A stretch of 64,000 nt of DNA from Bradyrhizobium huanghuaihaiense (GTDB taxonomy: Bacteria; Pseudomonadota; Alphaproteobacteria; Rhizobiales; Xanthobacteraceae). Below, piece after piece: positions 42,091 to 50,264 of the stretch. Under the pieces are notes generated by a model, which was not told the origin of the DNA, did no database searches, and saw only the letters and a program-made list of their open reading frames with translations. The stretch covers positions 186,001-250,000 of the forward strand of contig NZ_VLLA01000010.1 of the NCBI RefSeq assembly GCF_007830635.1. Direction: 5' to 3'. How positions within the stretch are numbered: position 1 is the stretch's first letter; each line of letters begins with the position of its first letter. A program made the position numbers and the translations under genes.

Positions 42091-43044
42091 ATGAACAAGC
42101 ATATCTTGCGCGATTCCTTGGATGACGCATCAGTTGCGCCTGAGGCATGCCAAGTAATCAGTCCGGCCAATGCCGAGCGCCCTCACGCCGGTGCGGTAAC
42201 GGCGCGAGTGCTCGGGACCACCGCATTTCGCATGGCTTTGGATACCTCCGGTGCCGCGATCGCCCGCCGGAAATACAAACGAGTGCACGACGTCTGCGGG
42301 CCCAAGACCCATCACGTCATCATGGCCTACAACGGCTCGGTGCAGCGCATGGAACGGCGGTCGGGACGATCAGTTGCGACCGGAACGTTCCGTCCCGGGG
42401 CTGTGATAATCATTCCCGAAGGATCAAGCTCCCGATGGGACATTCCAAAACCTGTTGATGTCGTTGAGTTCTATCTTCCGCACGCGACGCTCGAGCGCGT
42501 GGCCGAAGAAGCCGACACCGCCGGACCGGTCAATCTCCTGGAGCGAACGGCGCATCCCGACCCCGTTACATCCCGGTTGCTCTTGACCGCGGCAGATACC
42601 CTGGAGGGCAATGAGGCTCTGGATACGCTGTTCAGGCGTCAACTGACAAGCCTTCTGGCCACGCGTCTCCTGGCTGCGCACTCCGGCTTGCCAACCACGA
42701 TCCAGCCGACCATGGGTGGCCTTTCGCCAAAGGTGCTGAGCCGCGCCATCGAGCGCCTGCGCCCGGACAGCGATGCGGACGTCTCTCTCGCCGCGCTCGC
42801 CTCGGATGCCGGTCTGTCGCGCTTCCACTTCTGCCGCGCTTTCAAGAAAAGCACCGGGCTGTCGCCGCATGCCTGGCTGCGTCAGCACCGGCTCGAGGAG
42901 GCCAAAAACATGCTGCGCGACACCGACGCGTCGGTCATCTCGGTCGCAGTCGCGCTTGGCTATTCCTCCCAGACCGCGTTCGCCGCTGCCTTCAGGAAGC
43001 TGACCGGCGAGACCCCGAGCAATTGGCGACGGCGTGCACGTTGA
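42091..43044 (+). CDS. AraC family transcriptional regulator
   Basis: A 317-residue regulator. The N-terminal part (about 1-190) looks like a cupin-type sensing domain ('GTFRPGAVIIIPEGSSSRWD'). The C-terminal AraC DNA-binding domain has two helix-turn-helices: 'LAALASDAGLSRFHFCRAFKKSTG' region and 'SVISVAVALGYSSQTAFAAAF' with the family consensus. The start is the ATG giving 'MNKHILRDSL', after GAGGATACG. It is divergent from the TPR regulator. It is a candidate activator for the paired promoter elements, but is less alike to the two paralogous AraC genes further right. Confidence 0.9.
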   Translation: MNKHILRDSLDDASVAPEACQVISPANAERPHAGAVTARVLGTTAFRMALDTSGAAIARRKYKRVHDVCGPKTHHVIMAYNGSVQRMERRSGRSVATGTFRPGAVIIIPEGSSSRWDIPKPVDVVEFYLPHATLERVAEEADTAGPVNLLERTAHPDPVTSRLLLTAADTLEGNEALDTLFRRQLTSLLATRLLAAHSGLPTTIQPTMGGLSPKVLSRAIERLRPDSDADVSLAALASDAGLSRFHFCRAFKKSTGLSPHAWLRQHRLEEAKNMLRDTDASVISVAVALGYSSQTAFAAAFRKLTGETPSNWRRRAR

Positions 43045-43305
43045 CAGCATCGCCGATGCGGGGAACTGCATCATCGTTAAAGACGGAGCGGAGAGCCTGC
43101 CTCGGCCCTCGACGCCCGTTCTCATGCGGGCGGAAGTCGCGTGCGCACGACCGGTGCGGCCTGGAGCACGGATCGCAAGTGTCCAGGCCCCGTGACACCG
43201 ATGAAGCTCGGGCGTCAGATGACGAGGCCGCGGAGGCAAGCATGCTCTAACGGCCAACGCGAGCCAGTAGGATATATGCGATCTCCCGAACAACGCGACC
43301 AGGCG

Positions 43306-44310
43306 CTACCTGCTAGTCTGCCCAAGGGGAGTCATCGCCGCCTGCCCGCCGCCCATGCGGCTCGTAGCGTCAGCCGACTTAATAGGATTGGGCTCCGGGG
43401 AGGTCGCAACCGCGCTGCTTACGATGCGACCCTGCAGCGGTTTGGGCATCAGCTCGACCATCGCTGCATCGGGACTTCCCGCCCGAGCCACCTTATCGGT
43501 GGTGACGAGATTGGTCAGTCGCAATTCATCCCGAGACAGTTCATGCAGATCTTCCCACGGTGGCACGTTCAGCGACAGCGACAACAGATCGCCCGCGCCG
43601 CCCATATCGAAGGTGTACTTGGCAAGACGCCCGATATCGCGTTCCACGATCATCAGATCATCTGCGCTGTAGGTTGCGGCCTTAGCGTCATTGGCACGGT
43701 CCCCAAGCCAGATCTGATGTACCCGGACGTGGGCAGTCTCGGGCACGTAACGCGTCTTGCCCGACAGCAGAAGGAACACGCACATCGATTCGCAATAGGC
43801 TACGGGCGCCATATTGGCAGGAGCACCTTGAGCGGTATTGGTCTGGACGCTGACGCCGACGGTGGTCAGTGCCCCAAGCTCGCGGAAACGCCTTCCAAGC
43901 GCGATTGAGGCGTTGACCGAACCGCCGCTGGAATCCAGCACGATGGTCGCGCCGCCGAGTTGTCGCCCATGGGCGAATTCATCAAAGTCCCTTGGACTGT
44001 CGGCGGTCACGATCCCGGCTGCGCGGACCCAGCCCCGGCAATTCGGCTGGCAATCGACCCAAGTGAACTTCATCGGCAGTTTGCGTTCTTCGAGAGCGAC
44101 GCCGGCATGGACCGAACCGCTCAGCACAGCCATCAAAGCGATGCAGAGGAAGGCGCCAACGAGCAGCATCCATCCCCGGATTTCCGTCCAACGACTGTGA
44201 TCCGAAGCTCGATTGGTGATGCGGATGCGCTCCGAGGTGTCGACCTTCGAGATTGTCGCCAGGTTGATCAAGAGCGAAACGGCCAGCAGGTACACTGGAA
44301 TCACGAACAT
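43306..44310 (-). CDS. Membrane-anchored ClpP-like protein (COG3904)
   Basis: A 334-residue protein with two N-terminal hydrophobic segments ('MFVIPVYLLAVSLLINLAT' and 'GWMLLVGAFLCIALMAVLSG'), so it is membrane-anchored. The rest has a ClpP/crotonase-like fold: 'ATIVLDSSGGSVNASIALGR', then 'YCESMCVFLLLSGKTRYV' and 'HVRVHQIW', the places of the family Ser and His. It matches periplasmic COG3904 proteins. Protease activity is not proven for the family. It lies downstream of a copy of the promoter element also found before the CoA operon. Confidence 0.78.
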   Translation of the reverse strand: MFVIPVYLLAVSLLINLATISKVDTSERIRITNRASDHSRWTEIRGWMLLVGAFLCIALMAVLSGSVHAGVALEERKLPMKFTWVDCQPNCRGWVRAAGIVTADSPRDFDEFAHGRQLGGATIVLDSSGGSVNASIALGRRFRELGALTTVGVSVQTNTAQGAPANMAPVAYCESMCVFLLLSGKTRYVPETAHVRVHQIWLGDRANDAKAATYSADDLMIVERDIGRLAKYTFDMGGAGDLLSLSLNVPPWEDLHELSRDELRLTNLVTTDKVARAGSPDAAMVELMPKPLQGRIVSSAVATSPEPNPIKSADATSRMGGGQAAMTPLGQTSR

Positions 44311-44409
44311 GATTGCGTAACCTCGATGGACTGTCGGATGGGGTCGGCCGTGCCGCGCTGGCGTACATACACCGGCGACAGCTGATGGTGCCCGGCTGAC
44401 GGTACGGCT

Positions 44410-44526
44410 TCAGAACCGGCGCTTTGCCTGGGTTGATGCTTGGCCCGCCATTTTGGGCCGGTTGGATGCTGACTCAGCCGTCTTGCGAGCAAAACCTGAC
44501 AGTGCGCTTGCATCTATGATGCTCAT
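44410..44526 (-). CDS. Possible 38-residue leader protein
   Basis: Read by hand on the minus strand: 'MSIIDASALSGFARKTAES', then a basic Gln/Arg/Lys-rich tail ending 'QAKRRF'. A good ribosome-binding site (GAGGAG, 8 bases before the ATG) is the main support. It lies between the conserved promoter element and the ClpP-like gene and in the same direction, so it could be the first gene of that unit. No family is recognised, and chance is possible. Confidence 0.35.
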   Translation of the reverse strand: MSIIDASALSGFARKTAESASNRPKMAGQASTQAKRRF

Positions 44527-44607
44527 CACGGAACTCCTCAGTCGTCTTGCCGTTCGAAATCGGCGCTAGGCAATCGCTGGACATTTCGTGTGCCTTGCTT
44601 CGTCGCG

Positions 44608-44693
44608 ATCGAACATAGTTAAGGGACCGGGCGAATTTCTTTGCTTCGCATGCTTTCGTTTTGTCATTTTTTGCTGGCCGGAGATGACAGATG
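44608..44693 (-). promoter_or_regulatory. Second copy of the conserved promoter/operator element
   Basis: This matches the element at 39776-39863 block by block: CTGTCATCTC, CCAGCAAAAAATGACAAAAC (20 bases), GCATGCGAAGCAAAG and CTATGTTCGAT on the minus strand. It sits 82 bases before the 38-residue frame and about 300 before the ClpP-like gene. Such conservation in non-coding DNA between unrelated operons implies one shared regulator. The AraC-type gene next to it is the best candidate. Confidence 0.65.
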
Positions 44694-44738
44694 TTGAATC
44701 ACCAACAGCAAAGGGTGAGGCCGTTGCGAGCTGCGGAT

Positions 44739-45713
44739 TCACGCCAGCATGAGAGCCTGCTTGATAAAAGCCGGTGACGAATCGTGTTGTCGCGATCCAA
44801 GCTCGCGGCGATATTGGCCCGGCGCCTGGCCTGTTGCTTGCCTGAATGCGCGCGTAAAACTGGCTTGGTCGGAAAAGCTGAGCGCCAGCGCAATGTCCAT
44901 CAACGATCGCTCACCTTGCACCAACAAGGCTTTCGCGCGGTCAAGCCGCCTGGCGCTAACGTAGCGATGAGGAGGTTGCCCGACGGCTTGCTTGAAGGCA
45001 CGGGCAAAATGGTATCGGCTCAGGCAAGCAGTGGATGCCATGAGATCAAGGGTGAGATCGCCTTCCAGGTTCGTTTCGATGTAATCCAGCACACGCTGAA
45101 GCCTGCGTCGATCGAGCGCTCCACTTGCGCGAGAGACAATGGGCTGGCCGGCCGGTGCCCCGATGCACTTTTGAACCAACCTCGCCGCCAGGCTGGATGC
45201 AAGGTTCTCGATGAGCAGACTGCCGGCGGACGTTTCGGCCTGCAATTCCGCCGAGATTGCACGTCCGATCTCGGCCAGCAGCGGATCTTCGAAAGCGCTT
45301 TCGTAGCTCAGCGCGTGGACTGCGGCCAGATCGATATTGATATTGAAAGGCGCGAAGTGGCTGAGTGGAAGATGGATATGCAGAATTCCCGACATATCTT
45401 CGGCGATGTCAACCGAACCTTCCTGCAGACCGGGAGGAGACAGCCAAACCGTACCTCGCCTTGCGATGACCCGGCTTTCGATGCCTGGGGCGCGCCGCGT
45501 AACCAGCGATTCATTGCCGTGAGTATCGAAGCAAATCCTGATGTCGGATTGTGGAGTTCTCCATGGGATCACCCCTTTGCGAACGGTCCCACACAGCTGG
45601 GCCGACAGGCCTAACCAACCTCGATCCGCCGAAGATGACAGGACCCCCTCGAAACCGTAGTGCTCCAATCCATATCGGGTTGCAGTAGCCGCCTGATCAA
45701 GTTGGATGTCCAA
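44739..45713 (-). CDS. AraC family transcriptional regulator (paralogue A)
   Basis: A 324-residue AraC-type regulator. The N-terminal sensing domain (about 1-200) contains 'IPWRTPQSDIRICF' and 'GTVWLSPPGLQEGS'. The DNA-binding part (about 215-310) has 'TACLSRYHFARAFKQAVG' and 'SLMDIALALSFSDQASFTRAF'. It is closely similar along its length to the plus-strand gene at 50265-51227. The start is a TTG supported by GTAGGAGCG upstream, an unusual start codon. It ends 46 bases from the conserved promoter element, which it may bind. The effector is unknown. Confidence 0.9.
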   Translation of the reverse strand: MDIQLDQAATATRYGLEHYGFEGVLSSSADRGWLGLSAQLCGTVRKGVIPWRTPQSDIRICFDTHGNESLVTRRAPGIESRVIARRGTVWLSPPGLQEGSVDIAEDMSGILHIHLPLSHFAPFNINIDLAAVHALSYESAFEDPLLAEIGRAISAELQAETSAGSLLIENLASSLAARLVQKCIGAPAGQPIVSRASGALDRRRLQRVLDYIETNLEGDLTLDLMASTACLSRYHFARAFKQAVGQPPHRYVSARRLDRAKALLVQGERSLMDIALALSFSDQASFTRAFRQATGQAPGQYRRELGSRQHDSSPAFIKQALMLA

Positions 45714-45827
45714 GACACGCTCCTACAGAGTTAGAGCTTCAACGTTGTTCAGCCCGGAATCCGGGAGACTGAGGTCCTGAGATCGGCGGCGTCCCCCATC
45801 ATGGCCGGTTTTGCAAGCCAGGTTTCC

Positions 45828-46322
45828 TCATGCCGCAGCTTTGCGCAGAACAACAAGCCTGGCTTTCTGAACCAGAACAACGTCGCCGCGCTGGTTTATC
45901 GTCCGGCTGAGAAGGACGATCGTTCCGCGGTCGCGCCGCGTGCGTGACGGCGTGACTTCGACGACTTCGCTCTCGACGTGGAGCACGTCGCCGGGACGGA
46001 CCGGTGCCGCCCAGCTCACTTCGCCCCCGGCGCCGACGAAGCCGCCGGCGAGTGGCGGACCGCTCTCGACGTTGAGACGCATTGTGATCGCGGCGGTGTG
46101 CCAGCCGCTCGCCACCAAGCCCTTGAAGAACGTCCGCTCGGCAGCGTGCTCGTCCGTATGGAAGGGTTGCGGATCGAACTGAACAGCGAATGCCTTGATC
46201 TGCGCTTCGTCGAGCCTGTACGTTCCGGTGGTGAAGCGTTGCCCGGCCTGAAGGTCGTCAAGATAGAGCCCTTCTGCTGGAATTTGTCTTGCAGCCTCGC
46301 GGCTCACTTGGACCATGGTCAT
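45828..46322 (-). CDS. MaoC family (R)-specific hydratase-like protein
   Basis: A 164-residue single hot-dog domain protein of the MaoC family. It has 'FAVQFDPQPFHTDEHAAERTF', where the Asp-x-x-x-x-His hydratase motif is present ('DPQPFH'), then 'LVASGWHTAAITMRL' and 'VSWAAPVRPGDVLHVESEVVE'. Members hydrate enoyl-CoAs or act as acyl dehydratases. The start is the ATG preceded by GAGGAGG. It follows the SRPBCC gene by 10 bases on the same strand, so they probably form a pair. The substrate is unknown. Confidence 0.88.
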   Translation of the reverse strand: MTMVQVSREAARQIPAEGLYLDDLQAGQRFTTGTYRLDEAQIKAFAVQFDPQPFHTDEHAAERTFFKGLVASGWHTAAITMRLNVESGPPLAGGFVGAGGEVSWAAPVRPGDVLHVESEVVEVTPSRTRRDRGTIVLLSRTINQRGDVVLVQKARLVVLRKAAA

Positions 46323-46332
46323 GTGGGCCTCC

Positions 46333-46815
46333 TCAGGCTGCGATGCTGGAGCGGCCTGCATTCGCACGCCCAGCCTTGTTCCGGGCTTCGATGGCCCTGA
46401 CGGAGTCTTCAAACGCCTTGTCCAGAACCCGCCTCCCGATCCTTCCGAGCACGAAGCCGAGCAGCCGCCCCGTCAGATTCTTGCCGTCGCGTATGACGAC
46501 CACATCGATGTCTGTCGTGCCGTCGGGCTGACGCGTGAAGGTGTAGATGTGCCCCGACGCGCTACCCCACACGTTGGAATCGATCGTCGTGAGGACGACG
46601 CGGGCAGGATCGGACCAGTCGTAGTGCAGGCGCTCCCAGATCCCGCCCGAGCCTTCCGTGACATCGGCATGCGAGCCGCTCTGATGATGTACCTTGAGAT
46701 ACGCATCGCTGCTGTTGCCAAACAGCTTCGAGCGGCCGGGTCCGAAATCGGTCAGGCCGGCCACGTACTGCTCGGGCGTCGCAGTGGTCCTCCGATGAAG
46801 GCGGATGGTGGACAT
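46333..46815 (-). CDS. SRPBCC (polyketide cyclase-like) family protein
   Basis: A 160-residue protein of the START/SRPBCC superfamily: 'TIRLHRRTTATPEQYVAGL' at the N-terminus, a middle with 'ERLHYDWSDPARVVLTTIDS', then 'VVVIRDGKNLTGRLLGFVLG' and a long C-terminal helix. The fold has a deep hydrophobic pocket for lipids or polyketide-like ligands. It sits upstream of the MaoC gene in a tight pair, suggesting a role in lipid or acyl metabolism. No catalytic residues can be assigned. Confidence 0.78.
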   Translation of the reverse strand: MSTIRLHRRTTATPEQYVAGLTDFGPGRSKLFGNSSDAYLKVHHQSGSHADVTEGSGGIWERLHYDWSDPARVVLTTIDSNVWGSASGHIYTFTRQPDGTTDIDVVVIRDGKNLTGRLLGFVLGRIGRRVLDKAFEDSVRAIEARNKAGRANAGRSSIAA

Positions 46816-46870
46816 GTGCAGTTTCCCTGGCTGCGTTCCGCTTGGCGAACGCAGCCGTTCGAGTCGAAGT

Positions 46871-47197
46871 TCAGTTCGAGGCCGTGCTCGGTTTGCGAAC
46901 GAGCACGCTGTCGCCTTCCCGGCTGATCTCGATCACGCCCGCCGGCTTCGGCGTCGAGAGAAGCAGGCGCTGACCCGGTGCGAGGAGAGATACGACGCGG
47001 AACGGTGTTCCTGTCTCGCCCTGCGCCAGAGTGGCGACCACGCGAAAGCCATCGCGCTCGACAGTGTAGTAGGCGACCCCCGATATCCCGCCGAGGTCGA
47101 TGCTCTTGGCCTCGATGGGACGCAGCCCTTCTGCCTGGGCGGCCGTCAGGGAGACGAGACCGAATGCAACGGCGAAAAGCGTGTTGCGGATTGACAT
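46871..47197 (-). CDS. Small exported protein of unknown function
   Basis: A 108-residue protein with a signal peptide ('NTLFAVAFGLVSLTAAQA') and a beta-rich mature part ('SGVAYYTVERDGFRVVATLAQ', 'RVVSLLAPGQRLLLSTP'). It has no cysteines. The start is the ATG giving 'MSIRNTLFAV'; the frame runs upstream to 47248, overlapping the 60-residue gene. Similar small periplasmic proteins are widespread in Bradyrhizobium. It is possibly cotranscribed with the 60-residue gene upstream. Confidence 0.7.
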   Translation of the reverse strand: MSIRNTLFAVAFGLVSLTAAQAEGLRPIEAKSIDLGGISGVAYYTVERDGFRVVATLAQGETGTPFRVVSLLAPGQRLLLSTPKPAGVIEISREGDSVLVRKPSTASN

Positions 47198-47244
47198 GAC
47201 GATTCCTCCTAATGGTTGACGATCGAGCACAGCGAAGTCGTTGA

Positions 47245-47427
47245 TCACGACAACGGTTCGCCGCCCCGATGAATCCAGGTTCCGTTGATGACGATTGGTG
47301 CGTTGTCGGGCTGCCCGCTGACCGGATCGGCCGGCGGGAACACACTGTCGTAGATCGCGCGGGCTTCTCGTATCAGGCGGAGCCGTTCGCGCTCGGCCTT
47401 CGGGATAAATTGAATGACTTCACCCAT
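47245..47427 (-). CDS. Small conserved cytoplasmic protein
   Basis: A 60-residue protein ('MGEVIQFIPKAERERLRLI') with a charged amphipathic helix followed by a Pro-rich loop ('VFPPADPVSGQPDNAP') and a short beta segment. It has an excellent ribosome-binding site (GGAGGCGAAT). It resembles short rhizobial hypothetical proteins that begin 'GEVIQFIPK'. It ends near the exported protein gene on the same strand. Function is unknown. Confidence 0.6.
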   Translation of the reverse strand: MGEVIQFIPKAERERLRLIREARAIYDSVFPPADPVSGQPDNAPIVINGTWIHRGGEPLS

Positions 47428-47568
47428 ATTCGCCTCCAGTTCGTAACGCCGTTGTCCGGCAGGTCATGACTGGCAGGTGGGGCGAAAGGCCTGGGTCAAC
47501 AGGCCGGGAAATCGGGAGTCATCCTTCCAGATTTCGGAAGCTCGACAGCGGAGCTCGCACGGCCCGGT

Positions 47569-48465
47569 CTACTCCGCGAAAACTCGCTTCAGCCGCGGCG
47601 CCGCATAGTCTAGGAACGCTCTTACTTTGATCGGCAGAAACCTGTTGGCCGTGTAGACGAGATTAACCGGCATTGACGGTGGCTGGAATTCATCCAGCAA
47701 GGTCGTCAATGTTCCTGCTTCCGGACCGGCCTCGAGTTGGTAGGCAAAGGCGATGGAAATTCCCACGCCTGCGCGGGCGGCCGTACAAGCCGCTTCCGCG
47801 CTGCCCACGGTGAGCCGCGTATGCACCGGCGCCGCGACGGTCGCCTTGCCTTTGACGAATGTCCAGACATCGGGGGGCGAGAAGCCGGGATAGCTGATGC
47901 AATCATGTCCGGCCAAATCTTCCGGCGTGCGCGGCGTTCCGCGCGCCGCCAGATAGGCGGGACTCGCGCACACCACCCGGCGCGTCCTGCCGAGCCGCAG
48001 CGCGACCAAGCTCGAATCCGGCAACTCGCCGATGCGCACCGCGACATCGATTTGCTCCTGGGCCAGGCTCAGCTTCTGATCGGTGGGGATCATCCTGACC
48101 TTGATGTCCGGATAGGTCTTGAGGAAGTCCGCGATGATCGGCATGAGGATGATGCGCCCAAGGCCCAATGGGGTCGTCACCGCCAGCTCGCCTGTCGGCG
48201 TGGTATACTCGCCGGAGGCGGTACGCTCCGCTTCGAGCACATCGGTGAGGATGCGCTTGCAAGCCGCAACGTAGGACGTGCCCGCATCCGTCAGCACCAG
48301 CTGCCGGCTCGATCGGTTGAAGAGCTTCGTCCGCAGGTGAGCCTCGAGCTCGGATACGTTGCGACTGACTGTTGTGAGGGGCGTTTTCAATCGCCGCGCC
48401 GCCGCGGACAGGCTGCCCTGCTCGACCACGGTCAGAAAGGTCGACATCGCTTCCAGGCGATCCAT
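47569..48465 (-). CDS. LysR family transcriptional regulator
   Basis: A 298-residue LysR-type regulator. The N-terminal winged helix is 'FLTVVEQGSLSAAARRLKTP' (about 8-27), and a periplasmic-binding-like effector domain follows from about residue 90 ('LAVTTPLGLGRIILMPIIADF', 'VRIGELPDSSLVALRLG'). The start is the ATG after AAGGGGATCC; the frame extends 15 bases further. It is divergent from a 46-residue protein gene, with a shared upstream region that carries CCTTCC/GGAAGG palindromes. The effector and targets are unknown. Confidence 0.93.
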   Translation of the reverse strand: MDRLEAMSTFLTVVEQGSLSAAARRLKTPLTTVSRNVSELEAHLRTKLFNRSSRQLVLTDAGTSYVAACKRILTDVLEAERTASGEYTTPTGELAVTTPLGLGRIILMPIIADFLKTYPDIKVRMIPTDQKLSLAQEQIDVAVRIGELPDSSLVALRLGRTRRVVCASPAYLAARGTPRTPEDLAGHDCISYPGFSPPDVWTFVKGKATVAAPVHTRLTVGSAEAACTAARAGVGISIAFAYQLEAGPEAGTLTTLLDEFQPPSMPVNLVYTANRFLPIKVRAFLDYAAPRLKRVFAE

Positions 48466-48675
48466 CGGATCCCCTTCCATAATTCGGGAGGATACCTTCC
48501 GATTTTGCCATATCGCCCCGGACTTCGGAAGACGACGTCGCCCCTATCGAGCGAACCTTCCGCTGCCTGGAAGGACCCTTTCCACATACGACCCTTTCTC
48601 AGGCGGGCTCTCCAATCGATCTCCTTGGATGATGGCGTGGGAAACGCCGTCCTCAACACTGACAAGGAGAGTTCA
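48466..48675. promoter_or_regulatory. Divergent promoter region, LysR regulator / 46-residue gene
   Basis: About 210 bases. A palindrome (CCTTCC, 7-base gap, GGAAGG) lies at 48556-48574, and a similar CCTTCCGATTTTG half lies near 48496. These are candidate LysR-type operator halves, but no T-N11-A box was firmly placed. Confidence 0.4.
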
Positions 48676-48816
48676 ATGACAGCGCATATCGAATCCTATC
48701 GGTACGAAATCCAGTACAGCGACGACGCCGACTTCGTTGCGTATCAGCGCAAGTCGAGCGACGGCGTCTGGCAGACGGTTTCGGCGTGGATGATTCCGGA
48801 TTCGGCGGATTGCTGA
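48676..48816 (+). CDS. Small protein (46 residues) next to the LysR gene
   Basis: A short acidic/polar protein: 'MTAHIESYRYEIQYSDDAD', 'VAYQRKSSDGVWQTVSAWM', ending 'IPDSADC'. A good AAGGAGA ribosome-binding site is present. It looks like a small folded beta-rich protein. It is divergent from the LysR gene, so it may be controlled by it. No family was recognised. Confidence 0.55.
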   Translation: MTAHIESYRYEIQYSDDADFVAYQRKSSDGVWQTVSAWMIPDSADC

Positions 48817-49077
48817 GTGCCGGCTGGCCATTGCACAGCCGACCGGTCTTCCGTGTCGGCCGGCTTCGACAATCCGAACTGGCCGAAGCTCGACATATTG
48901 CACTCGGTGCAATGTTTCGATTGCACCGAGAATTGCATCGGATCATTCTGCTCATCCGAGGAGCTCATATCGAGAGGCCAGCGTTCAGAACCATTTCCCG
49001 AGCCATTATCGGCGCCAGCCGACGAATGTCAGCCTCTCGGAGCATTGAAATCCTAGCTCGGAGCATTGGAGAGCAAA

Positions 49078-49392
49078 ATGCCTGCGATAGTCTCGACGAT
49101 CATCCTTTCTGCTGCCATCAAGGGGTCCGGGATCGCATCTCGGCTGCTTGCCGGCGCTTGCGAGAGGTTCTCGGGCTACCTCGGCCGGCGGACCGCCATT
49201 GCCTGCCTTCACGATCTCGACGACCGCGCACTGCGGGACATCGGCATCCGCCGTTTTCAGATCGAGGCCGCTGTCGACGGTCTCATCACAGTCTCTGCTC
49301 AAGCGGACGAAGAGGTGGTGACCCCCGCGGCGGTAACGATTTCACGCGAGCGTCGGCGCGCGCCAACCTTGGAGTCGGCGCCATGGAGCTGA
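49078..49392 (+). CDS. DUF1127 domain small protein
   Basis: A 104-residue protein whose middle carries the DUF1127 pattern (about 45-65: 'CLHDLDDRALRDIGIRRFQI'). In other alphaproteobacteria such small arginine-rich proteins bind RNA and affect phosphate/carbon metabolism; that is known only for some. The start is the ATG after GGAGAGC. Its end overlaps the start of the TauE gene by 10 bases, so the two are probably coupled. Confidence 0.78.
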   Translation: MPAIVSTIILSAAIKGSGIASRLLAGACERFSGYLGRRTAIACLHDLDDRALRDIGIRRFQIEAAVDGLITVSAQADEEVVTPAAVTISRERRRAPTLESAPWS

Positions 49393-50141
49393 CAGTCGCC
49401 ACGATACTGGTTACCTTTGCCGGCGTATTCCTGATCTGTTTCATGAAGGGCGCGTTTGGCGGCGGATTCTCGATTGTGGGCATTCCGCTATTGTCGCTCG
49501 TGATGGATCCGGTCACCGCCGGCGGCCTTCTCGCGCCATTGTTCATCGCGATGGACTTGTTCGCCCTTCGCTACTGGAAGCCTTCGACCTGGTCGAAGCC
49601 GGATCTTCTGCTGCTGTTGCCGGGTCTCGTGACCGGCATTGGATTCGGGTATCTGCTGTTCCGTTTCCTGGACCACCGCGCAATCGCGATCGCGATGGCC
49701 GCGACCACGTTGATCTTCGTGGCACTGTGGCTTGCTGCAGGCGCGGAAGTGATAACTCGTCCACGTTCAACGCCGAAGGCGATCACCGCCGGTCTCGCCT
49801 CGGGAGTCACGACAATGGTAGCGCATTCGGGCGGACCGCCGCTCGCGATGTATCTGCTTCCGCTCGGGCTCAGCAAGGAGATCTATGCAGGAACAACCAG
49901 TCTGTTCTTCACTGTCGGCAACGCGACCAAGGCCGTGCCTTGGCTCTTGCTGGTGAAGCCGACGGGAAACGTCTGGACGTTGATGGCGCTTTGCCTGCTC
50001 GCCATTCCCGCTGGCGTATGGGCGGGTTGGCGGCTCCACGGGAGCCTGAACCAGCGCCAGATCTATCGGGTTTGCTACGGATTGCTGGTCGTGACGGCGC
50101 TGAAGCTACTGTGGGATGGGGTCTCCGGCTATCTCGTGTGA
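49383..50141 (+). CDS. Sulfite exporter TauE/SafE family protein
   Basis: A 252-residue, eight-helix inner-membrane protein of the TauE/SafE family. Each half begins with a glycine-rich motif ('MKGAFGGGFSIVGIPLLSL' and 'LASGVTTMVAHSGGPPLAMYL'), the usual internal duplication. It transports sulfite, sulfonates or other organic anions in known cases. It overlaps the DUF1127 gene and is 123 bases before an AraC-type regulator. The substrate is not evident. Confidence 0.9.
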   Translation: MELTVATILVTFAGVFLICFMKGAFGGGFSIVGIPLLSLVMDPVTAGGLLAPLFIAMDLFALRYWKPSTWSKPDLLLLLPGLVTGIGFGYLLFRFLDHRAIAIAMAATTLIFVALWLAAGAEVITRPRSTPKAITAGLASGVTTMVAHSGGPPLAMYLLPLGLSKEIYAGTTSLFFTVGNATKAVPWLLLVKPTGNVWTLMALCLLAIPAGVWAGWRLHGSLNQRQIYRVCYGLLVVTALKLLWDGVSGYLV

Positions 50142-50264
50142 GCCGATTGTTGGCGATGTGCGAGACTCGCAAACCCTAACAGCCTCTAACAACCGATAAC
50201 GAGCAAATTGCGCCGCCTATGCCAAGTTAGTCTTGCACAATGTTGATGCGATCCTGGAGCGCCC

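Noticed and set aside
44301..44513. 70-codon minus-strand frame next to the ClpP-like gene
   Set aside because: No ribosome-binding site and no recognisable product; the 38-codon frame in another phase has a better start.
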